From Azorinus chamasolen (lineage: Eukaryota > Mollusca > Bivalvia > Cardiida > Solecurtidae): DNA of 64,000 nt. This document shows, piece after piece, positions 48,945 through 57,765 of the stretch (the stretch's first letter is position 1; each line of letters starts with the position of its first letter). The stretch is taken from positions 26,278,853-26,342,852 of the forward strand of contig OY755241.1 of assembly GCA_963576725.1 (NCBI GenBank), in the 5' to 3' direction. A program made the position numbers and the translations under genes. Under the pieces are notes generated by a model. It was given only the letters and a program-made list of their open reading frames with translations. It made no database searches and was not told the DNA's origin.

Positions 48945-49445
48945 AGGCATCTTGATCTTGACAGTTAGTAACAATGTACAAATGTACCAAGTCTGGATGA
49001 AATATATTGAAAGTTATTCTCTAGGGTGTTCACAAGCTTGAATTTTGACTGTGATCTGGGCCTTTGACCTATGACCATAAAAAACTATTAGGCTGTTAGA
49101 GCTTGTTCAGGGCTTACCATGTACCAAGTTTGAATAATTTTGAAGAATGTTGTCTCTAAAGTGCTTACAATCTTGAAATCCAAAATATTTCTGAGTACTT
49201 CTATGACCTTGACCTTTGACCTTAAAAATCATCAGGCTTCTAGATTTTGGCTAGGGCTAATAATAAACCAAGTGTGGTTAAAATCTGTTGAAGAATGTTG
49301 TCTCTACAGTGTTCACAAGAATGTTATGGATGATCGTTATGACAGAAGAATGGACAGATTGATTGATTGTTAGTTGTTTAACATCCAGAGGATGGTCATA
49401 TTGTAGCATTATAATAACCCTCCCAACTTCGTTGTCAAGGGGATT
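48945..49445 (+). repeat. Second copy of the ttgacctttgacctt dispersed repeat
   Basis: Same module order as 46942-47614, ending ataaccctcccaacttcgtt and caaggggattt. More diverged. Confidence 0.55.
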
Positions 49446-49812
49446 TAAAGTCATCAAAGCATTAAATAAGGTCAAACTGATACTTTTTTATATTAATGTT
49501 GTGTAAAAATAAGAGAAATATTCTGGCCAGATATCACTGCGACACAATCACTTCTTGATTGAGTATTGATAACACAAAATTAACAAGCGTCAGGATACGC
49601 AGATGGATGGACAAGAGTATTTTTAAAGACCCTATCTAATTCTCGCCAGGGTACAATAAATTGACGACAGGTATATTCTATTTAGTATTTATTTGATCAA
49701 CATGCACTCGATATCTTTACATCTCATTATGGTCCACTTTTTAAAAATGAATGAGAAATGAATCATTGTAAAGTTGGTAATTCTGTCCAATGATTTTCAA
49801 TGATATGATTGG
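49446..49812. other. No gene seen
   Basis: AT-rich, no repeat or frame recognised. Confidence 0.5.
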
Positions 49813-49872
49813 GTGGAGCTTAAGAATAATACATCTAACTGACTAATCATAAAAACTATTCTTAAGCTCCAC
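49813..49872. repeat. 60-bp hairpin, 16-bp perfect arms
   Basis: gtggagcttaagaata at 49813 and tattcttaagctccac at 49857-49872, loop of 28 bp. Confidence 0.9.
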
Positions 49873-49995
49873 TTACAGTAGTGTGACAAAGTCATACAAT
49901 AATAGTTGAGCATTTAATACATGTACATGAGAATGGAACTATGCAATGACAACATGAAAATGCAAAAATCATAAAAAAAAACAACACTGAAAAAA

Positions 49996-50245
49996 TTACA
50001 ACTCATATAATTGTGGTGGTGTGAATTCCAGGTCCTCCTCACCAAATGATACCACATTATTGATAAAGTGATTTCTCTCTATGTGTTTTATTAAGGCTTG
50101 TGCGCTAGTCAAAGGTCGATGATTACAAGAGCACTTGCACAGCACACCTGGATATTCTGTAAACATGCTTTTCAACCAGGTCCTCCAGGAACAGTCCAAT
50201 AAATTTTTATTGCCAAATTTGCCGTCAGCACCTCTCCCAGACCTG
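49996..50245 (-). CDS. Short protein fragment with C2H2-like zinc finger, unrecognised
   Basis: Open from at least 50245 to TAA at 49996. The middle reads CKCSCNH...LIKHIERNH, which could form a small C2H2-type finger; before it NLLDCSWRTWLKSM and after it an acidic tail (SFGEEDLEF). No start ATG and no clear acceptor, so this may be a terminal exon or a decayed transposon gene. Not identified. Confidence 0.3.
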
Positions 50246-50475
50246 TTTACAATTACGTTTTGGGCGTAATTATTACGTTTTTCACCTCCAATTTACGCTA
50301 TTATGGTCCCAGACATTAAATTACGCTCATTTAAAATTTTCGGCGCCGTATTTTTTCCTTATCGTATTATACCGTATTTCGGGGAGAAGGCGCCGCATTT
50401 TCCCCCTTGTTTCATCGCGGCGCCGGCGTTTAGTCCATACCAATTGTGCGCATGTGCAATGAATGTATTTACAAA

Positions 50476-50878
50476 ATGGCAGAGTGGGACAAGCAGACGC
50501 CGGAATCGAGAACGAATAAACAATGTCATGAAACTATTGACTCTTTTCCGAACAAACCGACGAATAAGAAAAAGAAATCAGTTGTGAACCAACAATATAA
50601 AGCTGCTTATCATGAAGCATGGAATTGCTTAGGACCGTCAGTCGATGGAGACTTACGTGAAGTGCTCAGTTTGCACGATAGATTTTTCATGTGCACACTG
50701 TGGACGATCTGCTTGTATTCGTCATATAAACTCTAACTCACACGGCGAATTTGTAAAGCTGAAGGAAAAACAGACATCTATGAAAGACATGTATGTTGCA
50801 AAATCATCGGCGAAAAAAAAAAGTTTCAATAAAAAGACAAACTCGTGGCAAAAGCAGAAACAATCATGTGCGAACTAA
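50476..50878 (+). pseudogene. Frame-broken BED-type zinc-finger protein fragment
   Basis: ATG 50476 opens a Lys-rich N-terminus (NKPTNKKKKS) followed by YKAAYHEAWNCLGP. Near 50640 the frame must shift by +1 to continue into VKCSVCTIDFSCAHCGRSAC and HINSNSH, which has the C-x2-C...H-x5-H layout of BED-like fingers found at the N-termini of hAT-type transposases and their domesticated relatives. The catalytic part is missing. The two half-frames together cover ~133 codons. The BED call is from motif spacing only. Confidence 0.5.
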
Positions 50879-51378
50879 TAGCTGAATTGAGTGTTTCTTT
50901 TAGTTTAGCGGACAAAAAATGATTTAAAGATAGCAGCTGGTTTGTAAAAAATCTGCATTTTTCTTAACCCTTTCCTCTATGAGGATTTATACTGGCCTCT
51001 GCCTACGATGAATAGTCTTTAGATATAAGTAATAGTTTTCACTTTTTGAAAAGTTTTAATATTTTTTTTTATTTAAAAGCATTATGGAAAATTGAAAATG
51101 TTCTCCTATGGAGCATTAATGCTCCATTTTCCATGAAATTTTCAAATATCACATTAATTTCTCAGATGTGCCAAAATGTATGAATATTCAAAGAGTTCTG
51201 TGACCAAAAATAAGTTGAAAACATGTACTGCTCAGTTGCTGCATTGAAAAAGCGGATAGAGTTATTGTATAAAAATACATGTGTTTTTTTCCGTTTTCAC
51301 AGTAAAAAGGCGGTCAATATGATTTTGTCTCGGTATTAAACTTGCCTACCCCAAGATTACACTTAAATTGGAAGATGA
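50879..51378. other. No gene; one small palindrome
   Basis: AT-rich 3' flank of the PWWP-like gene. A 20-bp palindrome atggagcattaatgctccat lies at ~51105. A polyadenylation site for the minus-strand gene may be here but none is clear. Confidence 0.45.
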
Positions 51379-51519
51379 TTACACTTGCGCAAAAGTATGG
51401 GTAAACAGGTCTGCTCTCCTCTGGTCCTTATTCCCTTTTGTTTTGTTCCCTTCTTCAATTTTTGCAGGAAGCAAGTAGATGTACCTGTCGAAACTCAATT
51501 TGTGGCTTTTCTGGGCTGC
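51379..51519 (-). CDS. PWWP-like gene, terminal exon
   Basis: 46 codons and TAA, after acceptor ttttttgcag. Starts AAQKSHKLSFDRYIYLLP and ends in a Lys/Asn-rich tail (GNKTKGNKDQRRAD). It enters in phase 0 like all the others. No known domain. Confidence 0.55.
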   Translation of the reverse strand, partial: AAQKSHKLSFDRYIYLLPAKIEEGNKTKGNKDQRRADLFTHTFAQV

Positions 51520-51685
51520 CTGCAAAAAAACATCTCCATTAGTCGAATGTTCAATAATCAAATATCCAAACACACTACTGATGATACACTGCGTTCTGGG
51601 CCGGTAAGGCCAACAAAAATAAATGTTGGTGTTATTAAAGGTTTCATAGCAACAAACAACCAAACAAATTAGGTTGGGTTTTTAC

Positions 51686-51766
51686 CTTTCGTTTCTTCCT
51701 GGCAGAGTCCTTGGAGGAGGAGGCTGCGGGGGATTCCTTGGAGGCTGCGGCGGCTGCCTTGGCTGC
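51686..51766 (-). CDS. PWWP-like gene, exon A1 (Ala/Lys/Ser cassette)
   Basis: 81 bp, phase 0-0, between ttttttgcag and gtaaaaaccc. 27 residues with one SKESPAA unit and a basic end ARKKRK that looks like a nuclear localisation signal. Confidence 0.6.
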
Positions 51767-51845
51767 CTGCAAAAAAAACCATCTCCATTAGTCGAATGTT
51801 CTAACATTACAAGAATTATACATGAACATTACAAAAATTATACAA

Positions 51846-51928
51846 GTGTATAGGCCGTGTACACCAAGTATACACAATGTATCATCGGTTATATATTGTC
51901 CAATGTATACACGAAATTGTGCACACAA
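51846..51928 (+). repeat. SatA fragment in cassette intron 1
   Basis: About 83 bp of one SatA monomer (ggccgtgtacaccaagtata through gtgcacacaa), with atattgtccaatg instead of atatggtccaatg. It lies in the intron between B1 and A2, on the minus strand of the gene. Confidence 0.9.
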
Positions 51929-51949
51929 CAAATTAGGTTGGGTTCTTAC

Positions 51950-52036
51950 CGTTCCTTTCTCAGAGGGTTGCCTGCCTGCCGAGTCCTCGGAGGAGGAGGA
52001 GGCTGCGGGGGGTTCGAGTTCAGGGCTATTGGCCAC
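51950..52036 (-). CDS. PWWP-like gene, exon B1 (Glu/Ser/Pro cassette)
   Basis: 87 bp, phase 0-0, 29 residues (VANSPELEPPAASSSSEDSA...). Its acceptor reads tttggag instead of ttgcag, still AG but changed from the other copies, so it may be spliced less well. Confidence 0.55.
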
Positions 52037-52202
52037 CTCCAAAAAAACATCTCCATTAGTCGAATGTTCAATAATCAAATATCCAAACACACTACTGATG
52101 ATACACTGCGTTCTGGGCCGGTAAGGTCAACAAAAATAAATGTTGGTGTTATTAAAGGTTTCATAGCAACAAACAACCAAACAAATTAGGTTGGGTTCTT
52201 AC

Positions 52203-52346
52203 CTTTCGTTTCTTCCTGGCCGAGTCCTTGGAGGAGGAGGCTGCGGGGGATTCCTTGGAGGCTGCGGGGGATTCCTTGGAGGCTGCGGGGGATTCCTTGG
52301 AGGCTGCGGGGGATTCCTTGGAGGCTGCGGCGGCTGCCTTGGCTGC
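52203..52346 (-). CDS. PWWP-like gene, exon A2
   Basis: 144 bp, phase 0-0, 48 residues: the A cassette with four SKESPAA units encoded by a 21-bp minisatellite, ending in ARKKRK before gtaagaaccc. Confidence 0.6.
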
Positions 52347-52424
52347 CTGCAAAAAAAACATCTCCATTAGTCGAATGTTCTAACATTACAAGAATTATAC
52401 ATGAACATTACAAAAATTATACAA

Positions 52425-52508
52425 GTGTATAGGCCGTGTACACCAAGTATACACAATGTATCATCGGTTATATATTGCCCAATGTATACAAGAAATTGTG
52501 CACACAAC
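52425..52508 (+). repeat. SatA fragment in cassette intron 2
   Basis: Same SatA fragment at the same place in the next 579-bp unit, with the variants atattgcccaatg and acaagaaattg. Confidence 0.9.
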
Positions 52509-52528
52509 AAATTAGGTTGGGTTCTTAC

Positions 52529-52615
52529 CGTTCCTTTCTCAGAGGGTTGCCTGCCTGCCGAGTCCTCGGAGGAGGAGGATGCTGCGGGGGGTTCGAGTTC
52601 AGGGCTATTGGCCAC
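52529..52615 (-). CDS. PWWP-like gene, exon B2
   Basis: 87 bp, phase 0-0, same 29-residue cassette as B1. Its intron partner on the upstream side is the damaged unit at 52690-52966. Confidence 0.55.
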
Positions 52616-52689
52616 CTGCAAAAAAACATCTCCATTAGTCGAATGTTCAATAATCAAATATCCAAACACACTACTGATGATACATTTCA

Positions 52690-52966
52690 CATTTGAGGGA
52701 CTCATTTAGGAAGAATGGTTTAAGTCCATTTCAATTACTGACAACTATATTGGTACCACCAGAAACATATAATAAAGAAATGGAGCTGTCGTCCACGACT
52801 GCAAACCCCCTCGCCCATTAACCTAAAATTTAACCTAAGTAGTAAGTAGCTCAGCGTAAAATGTAGGTCAAGTGGACCTAATTTTGGTACCAACATTTTT
52901 TTTTCAAAGTATAAAAACTCATAAGATTATAATTGATCAGTATCTGCGGCGGCTGCCTTGGCTGCC
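52690..52966 (-). pseudogene. Broken A exon and replaced intron in the third cassette unit
   Basis: Only the acceptor and first 22 bp of an A exon remain (52945-52966). The rest of the exon, its donor and the adjoining intron are replaced by ~255 bp of unrelated sequence (including ttggtaccaacattttttttt). This copy cannot be spliced as an internal exon. Confidence 0.75.
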
Positions 52967-53044
52967 TGCAAAAAAAACCATCTCCATTAGTCGAATGTTC
53001 TAACATTACAAGAATTATACATGAACATTACAAAAATTATACAA

Positions 53045-53127
53045 GTGTATAGGCCGTGTACACCAAGTATACACAATGTATCATCGGTTATATATTGTCC
53101 AATGTATACACGAAATTGCGCACACAA
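53045..53127 (+). repeat. SatA fragment in cassette intron 3
   Basis: Third copy at the same place, with aaattgcgcacac. Confidence 0.9.
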
Positions 53128-53148
53128 TAAATTAGGTTGGGTTCTTAC

Positions 53149-53235
53149 CGTTCCTTTCTCAGAGGGTTGCCTGCCTGCCGAGTCCTCGGAGGAGGAGGAT
53201 GCTGCGGGGGGTTCGAGTTCAGGGCTATTGGCCAC
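53149..53235 (-). CDS. PWWP-like gene, exon B3
   Basis: 87 bp, phase 0-0; acceptor ttttttgcag, donor acg|gtaagaa. Same cassette as B2. Confidence 0.6.
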
Positions 53236-53401
53236 CTGCAAAAAAACATCTCCATTAGTCGAATGTTCAATAATCAAATATCCAAACACACTACTGATGA
53301 TACACTGCGTTCTGGGCCGGTAAGGCCAACAAAAATAAATGTTGGTGTTATTAAAGGTTTCATAGCAACAAACAACCAAACAAATTAGGTTGGGTTCTTA
53401 C

Positions 53402-53545
53402 CTTTCGTTTCTTCCTGGCCGGTTCCTTGGAGGAGGAGGCTGCGGGGGATTCCTTGGAGGCTGCGGGGGATTCCTTGGAGGCTGCGGGGGATTCCTTGGA
53501 GGCTGCGGGGGATTCCTTGGAGGCTGCGGCGGCTGCCTTGGCTGC
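53402..53545 (-). CDS. PWWP-like gene, exon A3
   Basis: 144 bp, phase 0-0, four SKESPAA units as in A2, differing by one residue near the end (EPARKKRK for DSARKKRK). Confidence 0.6.
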
Positions 53546-53623
53546 CTGCAAAAAAAACATCTCCATTAGTCGAATGTTCTAACATTACAAGAATTATACA
53601 TGAACATTACAAAAATTATACAA

Positions 53624-53706
53624 GTGTATAGGCCGTGTACACCAAGTATACACAATGTATCATCGGTTATATATTGTCCAATGTATACACGAAATTGCGC
53701 ACACAA
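53624..53706 (+). repeat. SatA fragment in cassette intron 4
   Basis: Fourth copy, also with aaattgcgcacac, so the third and fourth units are closest relatives. Confidence 0.9.
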
Positions 53707-53727
53707 CAAATTAGGTTGGGTTCTTAC

Positions 53728-53814
53728 CGTTCCTTTCTCAGAGGGTTGCCTGCCTGCCGAGTCCTCGGAGGAGGAGGATGCTGCGGGGGGTTCGAGTTCA
53801 GGGCTATTGGCCAC
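53728..53814 (-). CDS. PWWP-like gene, exon B4
   Basis: 87 bp, phase 0-0; same cassette. The unit B4-A3 is repeated by B3 and its partner at a 579-bp spacing. Confidence 0.6.
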
Positions 53815-53980
53815 CTGCAAAAAAACATCTCCATTAGTCGAATGTTCAATAATCAAATATCCAAACACACTACTGATGATACACTGCGTTCTGGGCCGGT
53901 AAGGCCAACAAAAATAAATGTTGGTGTTATTAAAGGTTTCATAGCAACAAACAACCAAACAAATTAGGTTGAGTTCTTAC

Positions 53981-54082
53981 CTTTCGTTTCTTCCTGGCCG
54001 AGTCCTTGGAGGAGGAGGCTGCGGGGGATTCCTTGGAGGCTGCGGGGGATTCCTTGGAGGCTGCGGCGGCTGCCTTGGCTGC
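53981..54082 (-). CDS. PWWP-like gene, exon A4
   Basis: 102 bp, phase 0-0, 34 residues with two SKESPAA units. First cassette exon after the PWWP-like domain. Confidence 0.6.
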
Positions 54083-54289
54083 CTGCAAAAAAACACCTCC
54101 ATTAGTCGAATGTTCTAACATTACAAGAATTATACATGAACATTACAAAAATTATACATGACCGAAGCTTGAAAAAATAGGACCAAGGGCCCAGCGCTTA
54201 CCGGCAACCGGGCAAAGAATTTTTTTCCAAAACAGACATTTTAGACATACATTCTAAAACATTTCACCAATATATAGGTTTTGACGTAC

Positions 54290-54436
54290 CCGAAAGGCGG
54301 TCTTCTTCCCACTTTTCCAAGACTTTGTTGCTGTACGGGGGAGTTCAGCCACAGTGCCCAGCTGGCACACTATTGTTTCTGATAGTGTCGGAAATAACCC
54401 CACCCGTACATGGCCATCAGGCATAATGGCGACGAC
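54290..54436 (-). CDS. PWWP-like gene, exon 2 (second half of the domain)
   Basis: 147 bp, phase 0-0, acceptor ttcatttgcag and donor cgg|gtacgtc. The 49 residues begin VVAIMPDGHVRVGLFPT and end GKKTAFR. Joined to exon 1 this gives NWPGQ-VVAI...VRVGLF, the strand order of a PWWP domain, followed by a basic helix start (GKKTAFR-AAKAAA). PWWP domains bind DNA and methylated histone tails in nuclei. Confidence 0.6.
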
Positions 54437-55266
54437 CTGCAAATGAAATGAAAAATTTAACCAACGTACATCACCGGTGTAGATCTATTCATTTCCACAT
54501 GTATCAGGGCTGTTTTACAGTATTTGCACACAAGGTGTCTCACAGAGCCTCGAAAATGAAGTTATTTTTATGTCCATTTTGCATGTTGATATCATTACAT
54601 CGACTATTACGCATCACAAAATCCGTTTCAATTTGGAAAATGCCTTCATTTACCTAAAAATGGCACCTATCAAAGCAAGTGATATTGAAAATATATATAA
54701 AATATATGTAAAAATGTCAATACCATGAAAACTCTAATAAAAGTTTAATTGTTGGTGTATAATACCACTCAACATGCTCAAATTACTATACCCACGCATA
54801 TCATAGAAGAAAAAACCTAAAATTCAGCATTATATTTAAAATTATGCAATTTTTTTTTGTCTTTATACTGACATTTTTTTTTCTGTTCAGCTGAAACTAC
54901 ATGTCTAAAATACCTAGCTATATAGATAAATGATCAGTTCTTTCAAGTCACAGAACCACATGTATGTCCTGTTTGCCATGCAGACTATTTTGTTCACTAT
55001 TCATTCTACATAGGAATGAATGAACAAACAAAATGAATAAACTAAGAATAATCAGTTTTTGTATACATTTTGTTTTACAATATGAACATCCGTATAATAA
55101 TTTCAAATGTCAATGTATTATGTCAACAATGTATCGCATGAAAACAGTTTTATTACCACAATTTTTTTTTTTAAATATAGTCATATTTTTAAAAGGAACA
55201 TATATGTACATGACATTTCCATCATAAAATTGAACATCACTTCTTTGTGATGATGTGCCTTTAAAG
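54437..55266. other. First intron of the PWWP-like gene, non-satellite part
   Basis: AT-rich intronic DNA, no recognised element. A short open stretch at 54448-54657 has no domain and is not called. Confidence 0.45.
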
Positions 55267-55847
55267 CAATGTATACACGAAATTGTGCACACAAAGTATA
55301 CGCCCTGTACAGGCCGTTTGCACGACGTATACCCAATGTACAAAGCGTATAGACCGTTTACACTAAGTATACACAATGTATCATCGGTTATATATGGTCC
55401 AATGTATACACCAAATTGTGCACACAAAGTATACGCCCTGTACAGGCAGTTTACACCACGTATACCCAATGTACAAAGCGTATAGACCATTTACACCAAG
55501 TATACACAATGTACAAAGCGTATAGACCGTTTACACCAAGTATACACAATGTATCATCGGTTATATATGGTCCAATGTATACGCCAAATTTTGTGCACGA
55601 AGTATACGTCCTATACAGGGCGTATGCCCAACGTACCAAGCGTACAGGCCGTGTACATCAAGTATACACAATGTATCATCGGTTATATATGGTCCAATGT
55701 ATACACGAAATTGTGCACACAAAGTATACGCCCTGTACAGGCCGTTTGCACGACGTATACCCAATGTACAAAACGTATAGACCGTTTACACTAAGTATAC
55801 ACAATGTATCATCGGTTATATATGGTCCAATGTATACACCAAATCTT
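55267..55847 (+). repeat. SatA array in intron 1 of the PWWP-like gene
   Basis: Four to five SatA monomers with the same 133-bp and 40-bp structure as the big arrays, ending only a few bases from the exon 1 donor (ccaaat|cttac|c on the plus strand). Confidence 0.95.
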
Positions 55848-55849
55848 AC

Positions 55850-55915
55850 CTGCCCTGGCCAGTTCCCGAACCCTTTGTATGGAACCATACACACACGATG
55901 TAGAGAGTCAGACAT
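55850..55915 (-). CDS. PWWP-like gene, exon 1; predicted nuclear protein with exon-cassette tail
   Basis: The ATG at 55915-55913 opens 22 codons to a strong donor cag|gtaaga, phase 0. MVPYKGFGNWPGQ has the G-(F/Y)-x-x-W-P core of PWWP domains with GNWP in the signature position. Spliced in order (exons 55850-55915, 54290-54436, A4, B4, A3, B3, B2, A2, B1, A1, terminal) the model gives about 390 residues: a ~75-residue domain, then a low-complexity tail alternating basic A cassettes (ARKKRK ends) and acidic B cassettes. Chromatin-binding proteins of the HDGF type also join a PWWP domain to a charged disordered tail. Every internal exon is phase 0-0, so gain, loss or skipping of cassettes keeps the frame. 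The identity of the domain is an inference. Confidence 0.55.
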
Positions 55916-56352
55916 TGCCTGGTTGAAATCAAGAAATAAATAAAGAAATAAACGAGTTGCCGATGATACGCAATTCGATGATACACAATCCGATGATACA
56001 GCTAACGGTAGAATGAATCAAATGCTCAGCATCACTTGAAATTGCCCGGGAAACCGGGGAAAACCCATTGATCGGAGCGCCACCTAGGACAACTCGGACC
56101 AGGACCACTCGGCCTATTTATCGGACAGCTCGGCCCTAAATTTGAGACAACTCGGCCCCGAACAGGGCCGACTTGTCCTAGATTCTTTCAAATCTAGGCG
56201 GCGCTCTCGGACGGATTTTAGTCCATTCCAATCTAAACATAGAATCAATTTATAAATAAATCAATATGCGTAGCGATATTGGGTCGAAAGTTGCGATTGT
56301 AGTCCATTCGCAAGGTGGCGCTCCGATCAATGGGTTTCCCCGGTTTGCAACA
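55916..56352. promoter_or_regulatory. Divergent promoter region of the PWWP-like gene and gene Y, with nested inverted repeats
   Basis: The two start codons face away from each other 437 bp apart. Inside, arms at 56051-56085 and 56313-56346 (aggtggcgctccgatcaatg) are complementary over 34 bp with one 1-nt gap, and an inner pair ctaggacaactcgg / ccgacttgtcctag (56084-56097, 56165-56179) can fold too. Five actcgg/gctcgg motifs lie between. It could be a MITE that now sits between two genes. No TATA box is obvious. Confidence 0.5.
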
Positions 56353-56569
56353 ATGGCTAGCAATGTGCCTAGTACGTCTCGATCTCCTACATCTCAGTTG
56401 TCTGACAAGAGAATAAATGAAAATGAAAATGTCCTAGCAAGAAAGAAACGAAAACACTCCCGCAAAACCATCGACATTCTGCTTACGATACATCTTGCGG
56501 ATAGATTCTATGGGGAACCAGCATCGTGGATATTTGGGGTGGTGAAAACTTGGAAAAATGAGAGAGGAG
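56353..56569 (+). CDS. Gene Y exon 1: basic N-terminus
   Basis: ATG 56353 (an in-frame ATG at 56266 is also open) to donor gag|gtaagg, phase 1. 72 residues: Ser/Thr/Pro-rich start, a basic cluster RKKRKHSRK (possible nuclear signal), then IDILLTIHLADRFYG and SWIFGVVKTWK. The leftover G joins AT of the exon at 59989 to form Asp. No known domain. The gene stays unrecognised; see the terminal exon for its best-conserved part. Confidence 0.5.
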
Positions 56570-56639
56570 GTAAGGGCCCAGTCTGCCAGTCATTATCTGT
56601 TCGTTAGTTTATGTTCTGCATCCCCCCATGGAACGCTTT

Positions 56640-56927
56640 CTATTTCTAATGTCATATAACGGTGGTGATACTGAGATAGCCTGCGCTGTCTCTACACTGG
56701 TAACTACTCTAGTTGATTATCGAAAGTCTCTTCTCTAGCTAGCCTGTTACTATTAATAGCATTGCTCCCTACTGTGTACTGTTGATACCCTGTATAGAAT
56801 ATGCTTATGTCGTCACATATTTTCACCAGGGTGTTGGTGTCCATCTACCTTTATTGCATTGTCTGTCCAATGGTATTTTTGTTATATCACGGCGCAATAA
56901 AGATTATTGTATTGTATTGTATTCGCA
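56640..56927 (+). mobile_element. 3' end of a LINE, TGTAT tail
   Basis: Non-coding 3' UTR-like sequence ending aataaagattattgtattg and further TGTAT units. Same tail style as the elements ending at 12077 and 32314 but a different pentamer. Located in gene Y intron 1. Confidence 0.5.
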
Positions 56928-57070
56928 GTGATTTTGTTGACTTTTTTCAAAAAAGCCCCTGCCCTTAATTTTGGGAAAATATGGTCGATTTCGAGAAAAT
57001 TGGGAAATTAATACTATCTTACAAAACAGAGTTTAAAAGTTAAATTTAGTCCATATTTACTGTATATTAA

Positions 57071-57540
57071 GGTCTCACACAAGTAAATAATCTCTCATTG
57101 GGCTACATAGTAAAATATGAAAAGTTGAATTTTTATAAGAAGGCCATAAAAAGTTGTTCGGGTGCGAAAAGTGATTTTTCGGATTGAGTCGAGATTGCGA
57201 AACCTGATTTCGAACATTAAATAACAGCTTAGCAGTAATATAAGAGCAAATTCTTCTCTCCAGTAGGACCACCTGCTTTCTACACATGTTTACAAATGTC
57301 AGGTATCAGGATGGTGACACACTCTGGAAGCCAGGTCACAACTGCTTCATTCATTTTAAATGTATAAAATTTGTATCTGATATTAATAAAAGAATGTCAA
57401 GTTTATCAGAAAATATAATGTCAACATCTCATATCAAACCTTGATTGCACAAGAAGAAGGAAAAAATTGGGTACTATATTATTACGGACTACTTTCGACT
57501 TTAACAGGCAGCCGGTTGACCGATTTACTGGTGTGAGACC
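57071..57540. mobile_element. 470-bp MITE with GGTCTCACAC ends and TTAA target sites
   Basis: Ends ggtctcacac-agtaaat match inverted over 17 of 18 bp and are flanked by ttaa on both sides (57067-57070, 57541-57544). A TTAA duplication is characteristic of piggyBac and Kolobok superfamilies; which of the two cannot be told. No transposase. Confidence 0.75.
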
Positions 57541-57765
57541 TTAAGAGATAAACTATTATCATGATCACTTTATTACCATCTCAGGGCATTGTTTACTAAC
57601 AAAAATGACTTTTACATCATTTAAATTCCTTCAAATATTCTAATTGGGAAAATATTTGCTAAATTGGGGAAAAAATAGCCATTTTTAGTCATTTTGGGAT
57701 ACTTTCTCTAGGGGAAAAAGCCTTATACAGGAGGTAAAATGTAGGTAACAAAATCACTGTATTGT

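Larger units (their letters stand above)
51661..54120 (-). repeat. 579-bp tandem exon-cassette array
   Basis: Units of ~579 bp, each with exon A, an intron holding SatA, exon B and an intron holding gcgttctgggccggtaaggc. Clean 579-bp spacing is seen between B3 and B4 and between their flanking introns. One unit is damaged (52690-52966), and A exons differ in the number of 21-bp subrepeats (1, 4, broken, 4, 2). Confidence 0.9.

Noticed and set aside
51822..53967. Plus-strand frames across the cassette array (containing AESSEEE and similar)
   Set aside because: The minus strand has consistent acceptor and donor sites at every unit, all in phase 0; the plus-strand frames ignore these and run through SatA.
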